Assembly: GCF_907164965.1 (NCBI RefSeq)
Contig: NZ_CAJRAM010000034.1
Location: forward strand, 1-33,079
Direction of reading: 5' to 3'
Source of the DNA: Coxiella endosymbiont of Ornithodoros maritimus
GTDB lineage: Bacteria; Pseudomonadota; Gammaproteobacteria; Coxiellales; Coxiellaceae
Length of the DNA: 33,079 nucleotides
The position numbers and the translations under genes are program-made. Position 1 is the first letter of the stretch. Each line of letters starts with the position of its first letter. The notes beneath the pieces are model-generated. The model saw only the letters and a list, made by a program, of their open reading frames with translations. It was not told the origin of the DNA and searched no databases. Positions 8,681-17,245 of the stretch are shown in pieces.

Positions 8681-8887
8681 TGGATATTCAAAGAAGCTGG
8701 TATTGCCACGCGGCCGGGCACTCATGCTGTTCATCTGTTAAGTTTCTATCGAGAGAAATATGGAATTTATTCAGATGACTTCCCTGGTGCGCGTGATTGT
8801 GCTCACAACACGATGGCGATTCCTCTTCATAATCGTATGACTAAAGATGATTACGGTTACGTCATTGAAACTTTAAGAAGTATTTAA
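8681..8887 (+). pseudogene. C-terminal stub of a second DegT-family aminotransferase
   Basis: This frame reads EAGIATRPGTHAVHLLSFY, later YSDDFPGARDC, then IPLHNRMTKDDYGYVIETL and a TAA at 8885-8887. That is the C-terminal end of DegT/DnrJ/EryC1/StrS aminotransferases. The rest, about 300 residues including the PLP lysine, is missing, and a TGA (8678-8680) lies just upstream in frame. It ends two bases before the start of the amidotransferase gene, so a deletion probably removed most of an aminotransferase gene once in this operon. It is not a duplicate of the end of the intact gene at 4802, which differs in sequence. Confidence 0.75.
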
Positions 8888-8889
8888 TT

Positions 8890-10786
8890 GTGTGCGGTAT
8901 TGCAGGGATTTTCAATTTAAACAGTAAGCCAGTTGCTTTCGATCAAATTAAAGCGATGATGGATTCTATTGCTCATTGCGGACCCGATGGCCAGGGACAG
9001 TTTACTGACAAATATATCGGATTGGGGCATAGGAGACTGGCGATTATAGATTTAAGTCCCGCCGGTCATCAACCGATGCAAACGAAGGATGGTCGTTATC
9101 TTATTACTTATAATGGTGAAGTTTATAATTTCAAAATACTGCGTAAAGAGTTAGTAAATTTAGGCTATTCCTTTTTTTCCAACACCGACACGGAAGTGGT
9201 TTTAAACGCTTATGTACAATGGGGAGAAAAGTGTTTAGAAAACTTTAATGGCATGTTTGCTTTTGCCGTTTGGGATCGCAAAGAAAAAGCATTATTTTTA
9301 GCCAGAGATCGTTATGGAATTAAACCATTATATTATTATCAAACAAATGATTGCTTTGTTTTTTCTTCTGAAATAAAAGCGATTATTTCTTCCGGCCTTT
9401 ATGGAACTGAGATTAATAAAGAGGCTTTGCTGGAATATTTAACTTTCCAAAATTTCTACGGACCGAACCCTTTTAAAAGATCTCCGTATTATGCCTGCCG
9501 GTCATTTTATGATGGTAAAAAGAGAAAATTCATCGTTCCATCAATATTGGGATTTTAATTTTATAAATGATTCAGCGTTTTCTACAAAAATGCTATTAGA
9601 AAAAATTAATGATTTGTTTCAGCAAGCGGTTAATCGCCAGCTTGTCAGCGATGTTCCTGTAAATAGTTATTTAAGTGGGGGTGTGGATTCGGGATCGATT
9701 ACAATGATTGCAGCAAAGCAATTGCCGCACATGCGTACTTTCACGGTGGGGTTCGATTTGAGTTCCGCTTCTGGTTTGGAATTAGGGTTTGATGAGTGTT
9801 AAGCAGCCGAACATCTTTCTTATCTTGCTGGCACTGAGCATTATGAAATGGTATTAAAACCGGGAGATATGGAACGTTGCATGCAGGGTTTGGTGTGGCA
9901 TTTGGAGGAACCACGGATCGGACAAAGTTATCCGAATTTTTATGCGGCTAAATTAGCCAGTAAATTCAGTAAAGTTGTATTAGCTGGAACTGGCGGAGAT
10001 GAACTTTACGCAGGATACCCATGGCGCTATTTGTGCGGACAGAACAGCGAAAGTTTTGAAGATTATATTGATAAATATTATCAATATTGGCAACGATTAA
10101 TGAGTAAAAAAAACCTTTTTAAAGTTCTTGCTCCTATTGCTGAAGAAGTAAAATCTATTTGGACCCGAGATATATTTGCTAATGTTTTTCGAATTAAGAA
10201 TACCCCAATAAAGACTGAAGACTATATTAATCATTCTTTATATTTTGAAGCCAAAACGTTTTTGCATGGATTACTCGTAGTTGAAGACAAACTAAGTATG
10301 GCGCACGGACTTGAAACCCGGGTTCCTTGCCTTGATAATGATTTCGTTGATTTTGCTTTACAGGTGCCTGTGAAATATAAGCTATCTGATTTCGCGTTTG
10401 AAAGGGTCAATGAAAACGATATATTCTCTAAACGAGAAAAAAGGGTGAATGGTAAAAAGATCTTACGTAAAATGATGAGCCGTTATGTTCCCGATAATGT
10501 CGCTCATGCTCCAAAGCAAGGATTCTCCGCACCAGATGCCAGTTGGTTCAAAGGAGAAAGTATCGAATTTGTGCGCTCGTTGCTTGGTGATAGAAATGCT
10601 AAAATTTTCGAATTACTCGATTATTCAGTCGTGAACCATTTGGTGAATGACCATATTCAAAACCATCATAATCATCGATTATTAATTTGGTCACTAATTT
10701 ATTTAGAAATTTTTATACAGATGTATTTGTCTAAGGGTCACAAGTCTAATTATCATTTGTTTACGCCAGAAAAGATGGGGATTTAA
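8890..10786 (+). pseudogene. asparagine-synthetase-like amidotransferase, disrupted
   Basis: The family transfers ammonia from glutamine to a carboxylate activated by ATP. In O-antigen loci such proteins are thought to amidate uronic acids. The GTG start is followed by CGIAGIF, placing the glutaminase Cys at position 2. GHRRLAIIDLSPAGHQPM and the ATP-site SGGVDSGS follow, then GTGGDELYAGYP. The frame breaks once at the A4 run 9475-9478: removing one A gives FKDLRIMPAGH, the expected reading. A TAA at 9800-9802 then interrupts the second half (GFDEC-stop-AAEHLSYL). The remainder is open to 10786. About 630 residues would be the full length. With two lesions I call it inactive; a paralogue at 20539 is intact. 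Confidence 0.88.
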
Positions 10787-11338
10787 ATGAGTCATATTTT
10801 TGATGAATTAGATGATGCTTATAAACAAAAAGAAACGTATTTACTGGACGATTGGAATCATAGTCTTCCTTTTCAAGATGCTATGTTTGATCGTTGGGAA
10901 CGAGCCCAAAGATTGGGGTTTGGAGAAAATGTTAGTATTTACAATAGCGCTTTAGTGTTTGGAAATGTGGCAATAGGAGCGAACAGTTGGATCGGTCCGT
11001 ATGTGATCTTAGATGGGTCGGGCGGGCGACTTAGTATCGGTTGTTATTGTTCCATTTCAGCGGGAGTACATATATATACCCACGATAGTGTAGCCTGGGC
11101 GGTTACGGGGGGCAAAAGCATTTATCAAAAAGGAGATCTAACAATAGGTAATTGCTGTTACATTGCCCCGCAATCGATTATAAAAATGGGCCTAAAAATA
11201 GGCGATCATTCAATTATCGGTGCTAATAGTTTTGTAAATACTGATGTACCTGCTTATTCGATAGTGGCGGGATCACCAGCTAAGATGATTGGAAAAGTAG
11301 AAATCATTGATGAGAAAGTTAATTTAAAATACTACTAA
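10787..11338 (+). CDS. hexapeptide-repeat sugar acyltransferase
   Basis: This 183-residue protein carries left-handed beta-helix repeats: NSALVFGNVAIGANSWIGPY, LSIGCYCSISAGVHIYTHD and KMGLKIGDHSIIGANSFVNT, ending in the typical YSIVAGSPAKMIGK. A histidine in IYTHD could be the general base, as in related O-acetyltransferases. It probably adds an acetyl or other acyl group to an O-antigen sugar in the cytoplasm. The ATG directly follows the TAA of the amidotransferase relic (TAAATG), so the two were coupled. The frame is clean. The substrate cannot be told from the sequence. Confidence 0.82.
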   Translation: MSHIFDELDDAYKQKETYLLDDWNHSLPFQDAMFDRWERAQRLGFGENVSIYNSALVFGNVAIGANSWIGPYVILDGSGGRLSIGCYCSISAGVHIYTHDSVAWAVTGGKSIYQKGDLTIGNCCYIAPQSIIKMGLKIGDHSIIGANSFVNTDVPAYSIVAGSPAKMIGKVEIIDEKVNLKYY

Positions 11339-11347
11339 ACTAAAAAT

Positions 11348-13153
11348 ATGTTTAATTATATTAAAGTAATTTTATCATTTTTAAATAAAAATGATATAAA
11401 GAAATTAAACTTGTTGATTCTTTTAATGGTGTTAGCAGCCTGTATAGAATTAGTCGGTGTTGGCGCTATTTTCCCTTATATAAAGATATTAGGGGATCAG
11501 CAAATTATCCAACACAATTTCATTTTAAATTATATTTTCAATTTTATTCATTTTAAAAGCAATGATTCGTTTTTAGTTTTTATTGGCTTCGTGATATTTG
11601 CTATGCTTTCTTTAAAAGCAATTATAACCTGCATAAATAATTATTATCAGTCAAAATTTTCCCAAAATTTGAATACAAGAATATCTGGCTTTTGTATTAG
11701 GAGTTATCTTTTTATGCCTTATCAAAAAGCAATGGAATTTAATACTTCTACTTTATCAAAGTATATCTTGACTGACGTAGTGTACACCGTAAATGTAATT
11801 ACTTTTATGCTATCAATAGCGACTGATTTCATTGTTGCTCTTTCACTGGTATCTTTAATTTTATGGGTTGACTTTAAAATCGTCTTATTTTCTGCTACTA
11901 GTTTGACTACTCTTTTACTTTTAACAATGAAAGGAACAAAAAAGAAAATAAAAAATATTAGTAATGAAAACGAGTATTATGTACGCAAATCCTATAACAT
12001 TGCCTCTGATGCCTTTCAAGGGTTGAAAGATATAAAAATAAATAATGTTGAAACTTATTTCATTGAAAAATTTGTTTTTTGGAGAAGAAAAAACGCCGAA
12101 AATATGGTTATTTATAATGTCATTGCAAATGTACCATCGGTACTTACAAATTTAGTCGGTTTTGGAATATTACTGATCATTTTACTTTATTTGTTATTTT
12201 CTCATGGAAATTTAATCTCTATATTACCAATAGTGGGGATTATTGCTATCTCGATCCAAAGAATATTGCCTGCGATGGCGCGTATCTCACTTGCGTTAGG
12301 CAATGTAAGGCAATACCATGCGAATGTATTAGTTGTCCGTGAAGCACTTAATGAGTTAGGGGAATACCAGAATGTCTTGCTGATGAAGCGTTGTTCTCGG
12401 CAATGCATTGAATTCAGGTGGGAATTAAGGCTCAAGGATGTCACGTATCAATATCCAAAATCAAAAACAGTGACTTTAAAAAGTATTTCATTAACAGTTC
12501 CAAAAAATACTTCTGTTGGTATCGTAGGTGCTTCTGGGGCAGGGAAAACCACGTTAGTTGACGTAATCCTTGGGCTGCTGCCAGTGAAAAGCGGTTCTAT
12601 TTTTTGTGACGATATCGACATAACGAATAGCCGTATGGATTTATCTCATTTGGTAGGATATGTCCCCCAACATACACATCTTCTTGATGGTACGCTATTA
12701 GATAATATTGCATTAGGAATTTCAGAGGAAGGGATTGACCATGAGGCGGTGAGCCGTAGCGTTAATATATCGCAATTACAGAATTTAGTAAATGATTTAC
12801 CTGAGGGCTTATATACGCAAATTGGAGAAAAAGGTGCAAAATTGTCAGCCGGCCAGCGACAGCGGGTGGGAATAGCACGCGCATTATATCACGACCCTGA
12901 CATTGTTATCATGGATGAAGCAACAAATGCGTTAGATTCTATTACAGAAAATGAATTTAACGAGGCTTTGAAATCATTGATGGGAAAGAAGACATTAATT
13001 ATCATCGCTCATCGACACAGTTCAATTTTATTTTGTGATAAACTTGTCGTGTTACGTGAAGGTAAGATAGTTTCGGAAGGGAGTCACAACGAACTTGTAA
13101 AAAATTCTGAAATTTATCGAACGCTTTATGGCTTAGAAAGCATTAAAAATTAA
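11348..13153 (+). CDS. ABC transporter with fused membrane and ATPase domains (PglK/MsbA-type flippase)
   Basis: The 601-residue protein has an N-terminal membrane domain (about residues 1-320) with several long hydrophobic segments, and a C-terminal ATPase. The ATPase shows Walker A GASGAGKTT near residue 394, the Q-loop region VGYVPQHTHLLDGTL, signature LSAGQRQR near 498, Walker B IVIMDEA near 518 and the H-loop IIIAHR. Such half-size exporters work as dimers. In a glycan locus the likely role is flipping the lipid-linked repeat unit or oligosaccharide across the inner membrane, as PglK does. I see no Wzx-type flippase elsewhere in the window, which supports this role. The gene looks AT-rich compared with purB or galU. 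Confidence 0.88.
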   Translation: MFNYIKVILSFLNKNDIKKLNLLILLMVLAACIELVGVGAIFPYIKILGDQQIIQHNFILNYIFNFIHFKSNDSFLVFIGFVIFAMLSLKAIITCINNYYQSKFSQNLNTRISGFCIRSYLFMPYQKAMEFNTSTLSKYILTDVVYTVNVITFMLSIATDFIVALSLVSLILWVDFKIVLFSATSLTTLLLLTMKGTKKKIKNISNENEYYVRKSYNIASDAFQGLKDIKINNVETYFIEKFVFWRRKNAENMVIYNVIANVPSVLTNLVGFGILLIILLYLLFSHGNLISILPIVGIIAISIQRILPAMARISLALGNVRQYHANVLVVREALNELGEYQNVLLMKRCSRQCIEFRWELRLKDVTYQYPKSKTVTLKSISLTVPKNTSVGIVGASGAGKTTLVDVILGLLPVKSGSIFCDDIDITNSRMDLSHLVGYVPQHTHLLDGTLLDNIALGISEEGIDHEAVSRSVNISQLQNLVNDLPEGLYTQIGEKGAKLSAGQRQRVGIARALYHDPDIVIMDEATNALDSITENEFNEALKSLMGKKTLIIIAHRHSSILFCDKLVVLREGKIVSEGSHNELVKNSEIYRTLYGLESIKN

Positions 13154-13165
13154 CAAGAAAAGTGA

Positions 13166-13959
13166 ATGTTTTACGATTTAATACCGATCAAGACTTTGCG
13201 TGAGAATGAGGAAATTTGTATTAATGGAGTTAATTTTGAGTATCGTGAAGACATCTTGAGAGATCAATTAATGTATTCTCAAGTGCAAAAAAAACAGCGG
13301 AAGTTTTCAGACACAAATGGCGTAAAACAAACACTTATGATTCACAAGTTGCTAGAAAAAGAACCCGTGCTTGGCTAAACAAACGTTGTGGCGAAGCTAA
13401 ATCCTATAAAATGGTTAATCGGTGGTAATCTCCTCTTATTGGATGCAGGCGTTGGTGCTGGTTTAGGTGCGCTCGAATGGTTTCGTGATGTACTTAATAA
13501 AATTAGGTTCATTGTTGTTGATATTTCAAGTAGTGTCAAAATAGCGCGTTAAAGGTTTGCGAGTGCAGGTTTTAAAGATAAATTTTTAAAAACGAGTATA
13601 GAAAAATATTCCATTTCCTGTAAAAAGGCATGGGAAGGCTTAAATCTTTATCAAAACTGGGGAAGATTTTAGGAGATCTTAACATAGAGATAGAAATTTC
13701 AGAAGAAATTAAATCTTTAAATATTTCTACAGGGAAAATAAATTTACAACGTTTTTGTTGGCATATTTTTAGACTATTTTACTATCCTGATTTAAATTTA
13801 GAAGAATTAACTCACATTAATTATAATTAATATGCGCCGATGAATACGGATCGCCATGCTGAGTATGAAATAATCCAATCATGTAAAGAAGAAAAGTTTG
13901 AAATAGAGCGGATACATATTGGGCCAGCAGGGATATCCGTAATATCCAGGAAAGTATAG
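13166..13959 (+). pseudogene. class I SAM-dependent methyltransferase, disrupted
   Basis: Frames stitched together give a methyltransferase. An N-terminal part ends YSQVQKKTAEVFRHKWRKT, the SAM-binding motif reads LLLLDAGVGAGLGALEWF, then VVDISSSVKIAR, and the end is YAPMNTDRHAEYEIIQSCKE with RIHIGPAGISVISRK before the TAG at 13957-13959. Breaks are one base missing from the A8 run at 13287-13294, a TAA around 13550 after KIAR, a further shift near 13620-13670 with apparent loss of the middle, and a TAA at 13828-13830. The family often methylates sugars in O-antigen clusters, here without a known position. The multiple lesions make it dead. Confidence 0.82.
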
Positions 13960-13967
13960 GTTTATTA

Positions 13968-14237
13968 ATGGAAACACTTTATCAATATTTAGAAACAAAA
14001 TTAAAACAAGCGTTCTCTCAAAATTGGGCAAATCGTCCACGCATGGAATACGTTATATCTGGGGTTGATGATAAGAAAGGTTGCTTGAAAATAAAAGGTA
14101 AAGGGAGAAAGAGTGGACGTGAAGTTGTTTTAGTGGAAGAAGAATTACCCGATTTTATAAATAAAGTGCAAGTAGACGATTGGCTTTCTGACATATTAAG
14201 CAAAATGTTAGAGCAACACATGTGGTGGCCGAATTAA
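13968..14237 (+). CDS. uncharacterised 89-residue protein
   Basis: I do not recognise this family. The protein is soluble, with no signal peptide or membrane segment. It has an amphipathic N-terminus (METLYQYLETKLKQAF), a basic centre (KIKGKGRKSGRE) followed by an acidic strand (VVLVEEELPDF), and ends EQHMWWPN. The frame is clean, it starts 8 bases after the methyltransferase relic and ends 15 bases before the radical SAM gene, so it is probably cotranscribed. Its place suggests a partner of one of these enzymes, but that is only position. A fragment of a larger gene cannot be excluded. Confidence 0.6.
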   Translation: METLYQYLETKLKQAFSQNWANRPRMEYVISGVDDKKGCLKIKGKGRKSGREVVLVEEELPDFINKVQVDDWLSDILSKMLEQHMWWPN

Positions 14238-14252
14238 TTTTTTAGGTGGAAT

Positions 14253-15221
14253 ATGAAAGTATCGAAGACGATTGATCTAACAAAAAGAGTTGTAGATTTA
14301 GCTTATAAAAGACCAAGGGGCTGGAAGTCTCTTTTATATAATTCAGCTATATTAAAATTCAAAAAAACAGGCCCTTTAATGATGCCTGTTCATATCTCAA
14401 TTGAACCTACAAATGCTTGTAACGCGCTTTGTCCTGTCTGCGAGACAGGAAAAAATGAAATAGCACAAAAAAAAGGTCGTTTGGATATTGATTTATTTAA
14501 GAGATTAATTGATGAAGTATGGCCAACGACCTCTAGCCTGATGTATTACTTTATGGGCGAGCCTTTTCTTAATAAGAATTCCTATGAAATGATTCGATAT
14601 GCTAGAGAAAGGGGAATTTTTGTTGAAACTTGCACAAATGGTGATTTAGTTAATCCAGAAGGAGTGATTTATTCAGACATTAATCAGATTAGTTTTCAAT
14701 TAGGGGGAATGGATCCTGAAGCTCATCACCGTTATCGAGTGAATAGTGATTTAAATAAAGTTCATAAGAATCTATATAAATTAATTGAGGAGCGGAAAAA
14801 ATGTCCGAAATCTAATGTCAAGGTTGAAGTTGGATTTATTATAATGCGGCATAACGAGCATCAGGTTGATGAATTTTTAAAATGGGCTAAAGAAATTAGG
14901 GTAGATAAAGCGACAGTCGTCGATCCTTGTGTTAGAAATATGTTGGAAGCCCATGCATATTTACCAAAAGATAGAAAATATTGGTTTTATGACGAGGAAG
15001 CTTATCAAAATGGAGTGCTAAAACCTAAAATAATTCCAAATAATGAATGCCGCTGGATTTGGCATTCTATACAGCTCAACTGGAATGGTGATGCTGTTCC
15101 TTGTTGCAGGGACCCTTTAGGAAAGCATATTTTAGGGAATGTGTTTGAAGATGGATTTAAACAAGTTTGGAATGGGGAGAAAGCAAGAAAATTTAGGGAA
15201 ATTATTGACACAACAGGATAA
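14253..15221 (+). CDS. radical SAM protein with frameshifted SPASM tail
   Basis: The radical SAM motif CNALCPVC (CxxxCxxC, residues 56-63) would hold the 4Fe-4S cluster that cleaves SAM. IEPTNACN before it and the YYFMGEPFLN segment after it are typical. The C-terminal part has SPASM-like cysteines (NECRWIW, then GDAVPCCRD, followed by GNVFEDGFKQVWN). As given, the frame stops at 15221 after 322 residues. Dropping one A of the AAA at 15199-15201 continues the protein through DKISLCKLCSGYG to a TAA at 15313-15315, restoring the last CxxC. So the tail with two auxiliary-cluster cysteines is lost here, and activity is doubtful. The substrate is unknown; in this setting it may modify a sugar. Confidence 0.82.
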   Translation: MKVSKTIDLTKRVVDLAYKRPRGWKSLLYNSAILKFKKTGPLMMPVHISIEPTNACNALCPVCETGKNEIAQKKGRLDIDLFKRLIDEVWPTTSSLMYYFMGEPFLNKNSYEMIRYARERGIFVETCTNGDLVNPEGVIYSDINQISFQLGGMDPEAHHRYRVNSDLNKVHKNLYKLIEERKKCPKSNVKVEVGFIIMRHNEHQVDEFLKWAKEIRVDKATVVDPCVRNMLEAHAYLPKDRKYWFYDEEAYQNGVLKPKIIPNNECRWIWHSIQLNWNGDAVPCCRDPLGKHILGNVFEDGFKQVWNGEKARKFREIIDTTG

Positions 15222-15329
15222 AATTAGTCTCTGCAAACTTTGTTCTGGATATGGAACCCCCACATTGAAAAAATTGATACCGGCTGAGACTTCAATGCAA
15301 TTCCTTAAAAAGTAAATTACTTAGATGAT

Positions 15330-16814
15330 ATGTATCCTTTTATTTTTTTTATAGTATTATCATTTATATTTTTTGCAGCTCGATTAATTCCACTCTATCC
15401 TTATCGATTGCAGGGTTGCGATGCTTATTATTTTTTATTATGCTCTGAAAAATTTAGGAAAATTAAAAAACTTCCAATTGTTTTGGAGCCTTATTATCTG
15501 TTAGAACCTGCAGAGCAATGGTATCCTCCCTTATTTTCAATTTTCCTTGCTTCTCTGCCAGAAAAATTAGTTAATCAATATCACTGGATCATAAATCACA
15601 CATTGGATTACTTTACATTAGTTTTATTATTTTTAATTACAAAAAAGCTAACAAACTTAGAATTCGCTATTACAGTGGGGTTAATATATTCTTTTTTCGG
15701 GCCGGTGCTCCTTGAATTTAAATCCTTAACAAGTAGAAGTTTGACGATACCTATTTTTATACTATTTTTATGCTCTGATTATTTGTGGATATCCGGATAT
15801 AATATTGGCTTGGTTGCCTCTATTCTATTTTGTTTACTACTTATTTTTTCACATAAATTAACGATGCAATTGATTTGGTTTATAACATTATTTTTATCAG
15901 CAAGTTATTTAACTTTAAATTGGGTATTGCCAGTCATTACGGCTTATTGCATTGGATTACTATTTTTCAGAAATATGCTTATTAAAATAATAAAAGCTCA
16001 TTTAGATATTGTGAAGTTTTGGTATAAAAACTGGCCTCTTTTAGGCGCTCATAGTATTTATCAGTCGAGAATTTATTCTAAGGATAAAAAAAATGAGGAT
16101 TTCCATTACAAGTCATTAACTTTTTCGGAAATTATGGTGCAATGTAAGCACATTTTCCATATTAATTATTGGATTATTTTTCTGGGAATAGGGATCTGGA
16201 ATTTCAATTCAATGAATCCTTTAGAGCATTTTCTGACGTTTTTTTTAATAGGTGTCTATATATTAGTATTTTTAGTGACTTTCTTGTCTTTCCTGCGATG
16301 TTTTGGTATGGGTATTCAATATATTAAGTATTCTTACCCTGTTAACCTTTTATTTGTTGCTTTGATGATAAAGCAAAATCCAAGTATTCTCTTATATGTT
16401 TTAGTATTTATTTGTATCCTTTTAAGTATGCTCAATTACTACAGCGCTACGAAAAACCTTCAACTCAAGCTTAAAAGTAATAATACTGTAATAGGAATTA
16501 CTAAAGAGATATACTCAATCATATCGTTTATTAATCAGCTTGATGAAGCTAGAATATATTGCCTTCCTTATCATCTGTCTGATTTTGTTGCTTATCATAC
16601 ACGCAAGCAGGTATTATGGGGGACCCACGGATATGGTTTTTCCAAAATAGGCCATTTATTCCCGGTTTTAAAAAAACCTATTATTGATGTTATAAAGCAA
16701 CATTCAATTACTCATTTGTTAATAGATAAGCGATATTGTCACCCGAATATTCTGAATTTGACTGATGTCGAAAAAGCCTATGAGGATGATAATTATCTCT
16801 TTTTAAACCTATAA
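15330..16814 (+). CDS. polytopic membrane protein, GT-C-like glycosyltransferase or polymerase candidate
   Basis: The 494-residue product has about ten hydrophobic segments in its first 390 residues and a soluble C-terminal part of about 100 residues. After the first membrane segment comes LQGCDAYYFLL, and later EQWYPPLF. An acidic residue in the first periplasmic loop followed by an aromatic cluster is the arrangement of GT-C enzymes, which use lipid-linked sugars. It could instead be the O-antigen polymerase (Wzy), a role not otherwise filled in this window. The gene is very AT-rich. The start ATG at 15330 lies 14 bases after the restored end of the radical SAM frame. The function is only inferred. 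Confidence 0.65.
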   Translation: MYPFIFFIVLSFIFFAARLIPLYPYRLQGCDAYYFLLCSEKFRKIKKLPIVLEPYYLLEPAEQWYPPLFSIFLASLPEKLVNQYHWIINHTLDYFTLVLLFLITKKLTNLEFAITVGLIYSFFGPVLLEFKSLTSRSLTIPIFILFLCSDYLWISGYNIGLVASILFCLLLIFSHKLTMQLIWFITLFLSASYLTLNWVLPVITAYCIGLLFFRNMLIKIIKAHLDIVKFWYKNWPLLGAHSIYQSRIYSKDKKNEDFHYKSLTFSEIMVQCKHIFHINYWIIFLGIGIWNFNSMNPLEHFLTFFLIGVYILVFLVTFLSFLRCFGMGIQYIKYSYPVNLLFVALMIKQNPSILLYVLVFICILLSMLNYYSATKNLQLKLKSNNTVIGITKEIYSIISFINQLDEARIYCLPYHLSDFVAYHTRKQVLWGTHGYGFSKIGHLFPVLKKPIIDVIKQHSITHLLIDKRYCHPNILNLTDVEKAYEDDNYLFLNL

Positions 16815-16861
16815 TCTTTATGCTTTATTTTGTTTTAGAAAAATTTTTTTTCTCAAAGTAT

Positions 16862-16919
16862 TATGGCGTGCCGTTAATTAACGCTGCCTGTCGTCCCGCG
16901 CCTTGTCCGTGGGATCCAG
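16862..16919. repeat. left inverted arm of the element
   Basis: The arm contains TTAATTAACGCTGCCTG and then TCCCGCGCCTTGTCCGTGGG, ending GATCCAG. It pairs with the right arm and also forms its own hairpin around CTTG. Confidence 0.7.
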
Positions 16920-16963
16920 AGAGCCACATTAAGTTTTAGAAATTGGCTAGTTAATTAAGTATT

Positions 16964-17176
16964 TTGGGATATCCCTTTTGTAAAAATAATGTTATTCCAG
17001 GATTTACATCGAAATATGATGTACATCAATTGGTCTATTACGAAGTACCTCAAACTATAATGGAGGCTGCACGACGTGAAAGACGATTTAAAAATTGCTG
17101 TAGAAAATGGAAATTAAATGTTACTGAAAAAAACAATCCAACATGGCGTGGCTTATATGACGAGATCTGTTCCTAA
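16964..17176 (+). pseudogene. GIY-YIG endonuclease, C-terminal remnant
   Basis: Residues such as VIPGFTSKYDVHQLVYYEVP, the ARRERRFK helix and the ending NPTWRGLYDE match the C-terminal two thirds of small GIY-YIG (UPF0213-type) nucleases. The N-terminal GIY...YIG motif and the catalytic arginine region are missing, and the only start is a TTG. It is therefore not expected to cut DNA. It lies inside the inverted-end element and ends one base before its right arm begins. Confidence 0.7.
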
Positions 17177-17236
17177 CTGGATCTCGTGGACAAGCCGCGG
17201 GATGAGGCGGGCAGGGTTAATTGACGACCCGCCCTA
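17177..17236. repeat. right inverted arm of the element
   Basis: It reads CTGGATCTCGTGGACAAGCC at its inner end and CAGGGTTAATTGACGACC at its outer part, ending CGCCCTA. It pairs with 16862-16919, and its outer 25 bp match 23717-23741 with two differences. Confidence 0.7.
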
Positions 17237-17245
17237 TATTTAGTA

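Larger units (their letters stand above)
16862..17236. mobile_element. small palindromic-ended element carrying a GIY-YIG remnant
   Basis: This 375-bp unit has imperfect inverted ends of about 58 and 60 bp (16862-16919 and 17177-17236), which align with roughly 80 percent identity and a 2-base gap. Each arm also folds on itself: ATCTCGTGG and CCGCGGGAT in the right arm pair around ACAAG. The interior encodes the C-terminal part of a GIY-YIG nuclease. TAT occurs on both flanks and may be a short target duplication, but this is weak. The outer 25 bp of the right arm recur at 23717-23741. It lies in the 431-bp gap between two genes and accounts for most of it. Confidence 0.7.
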
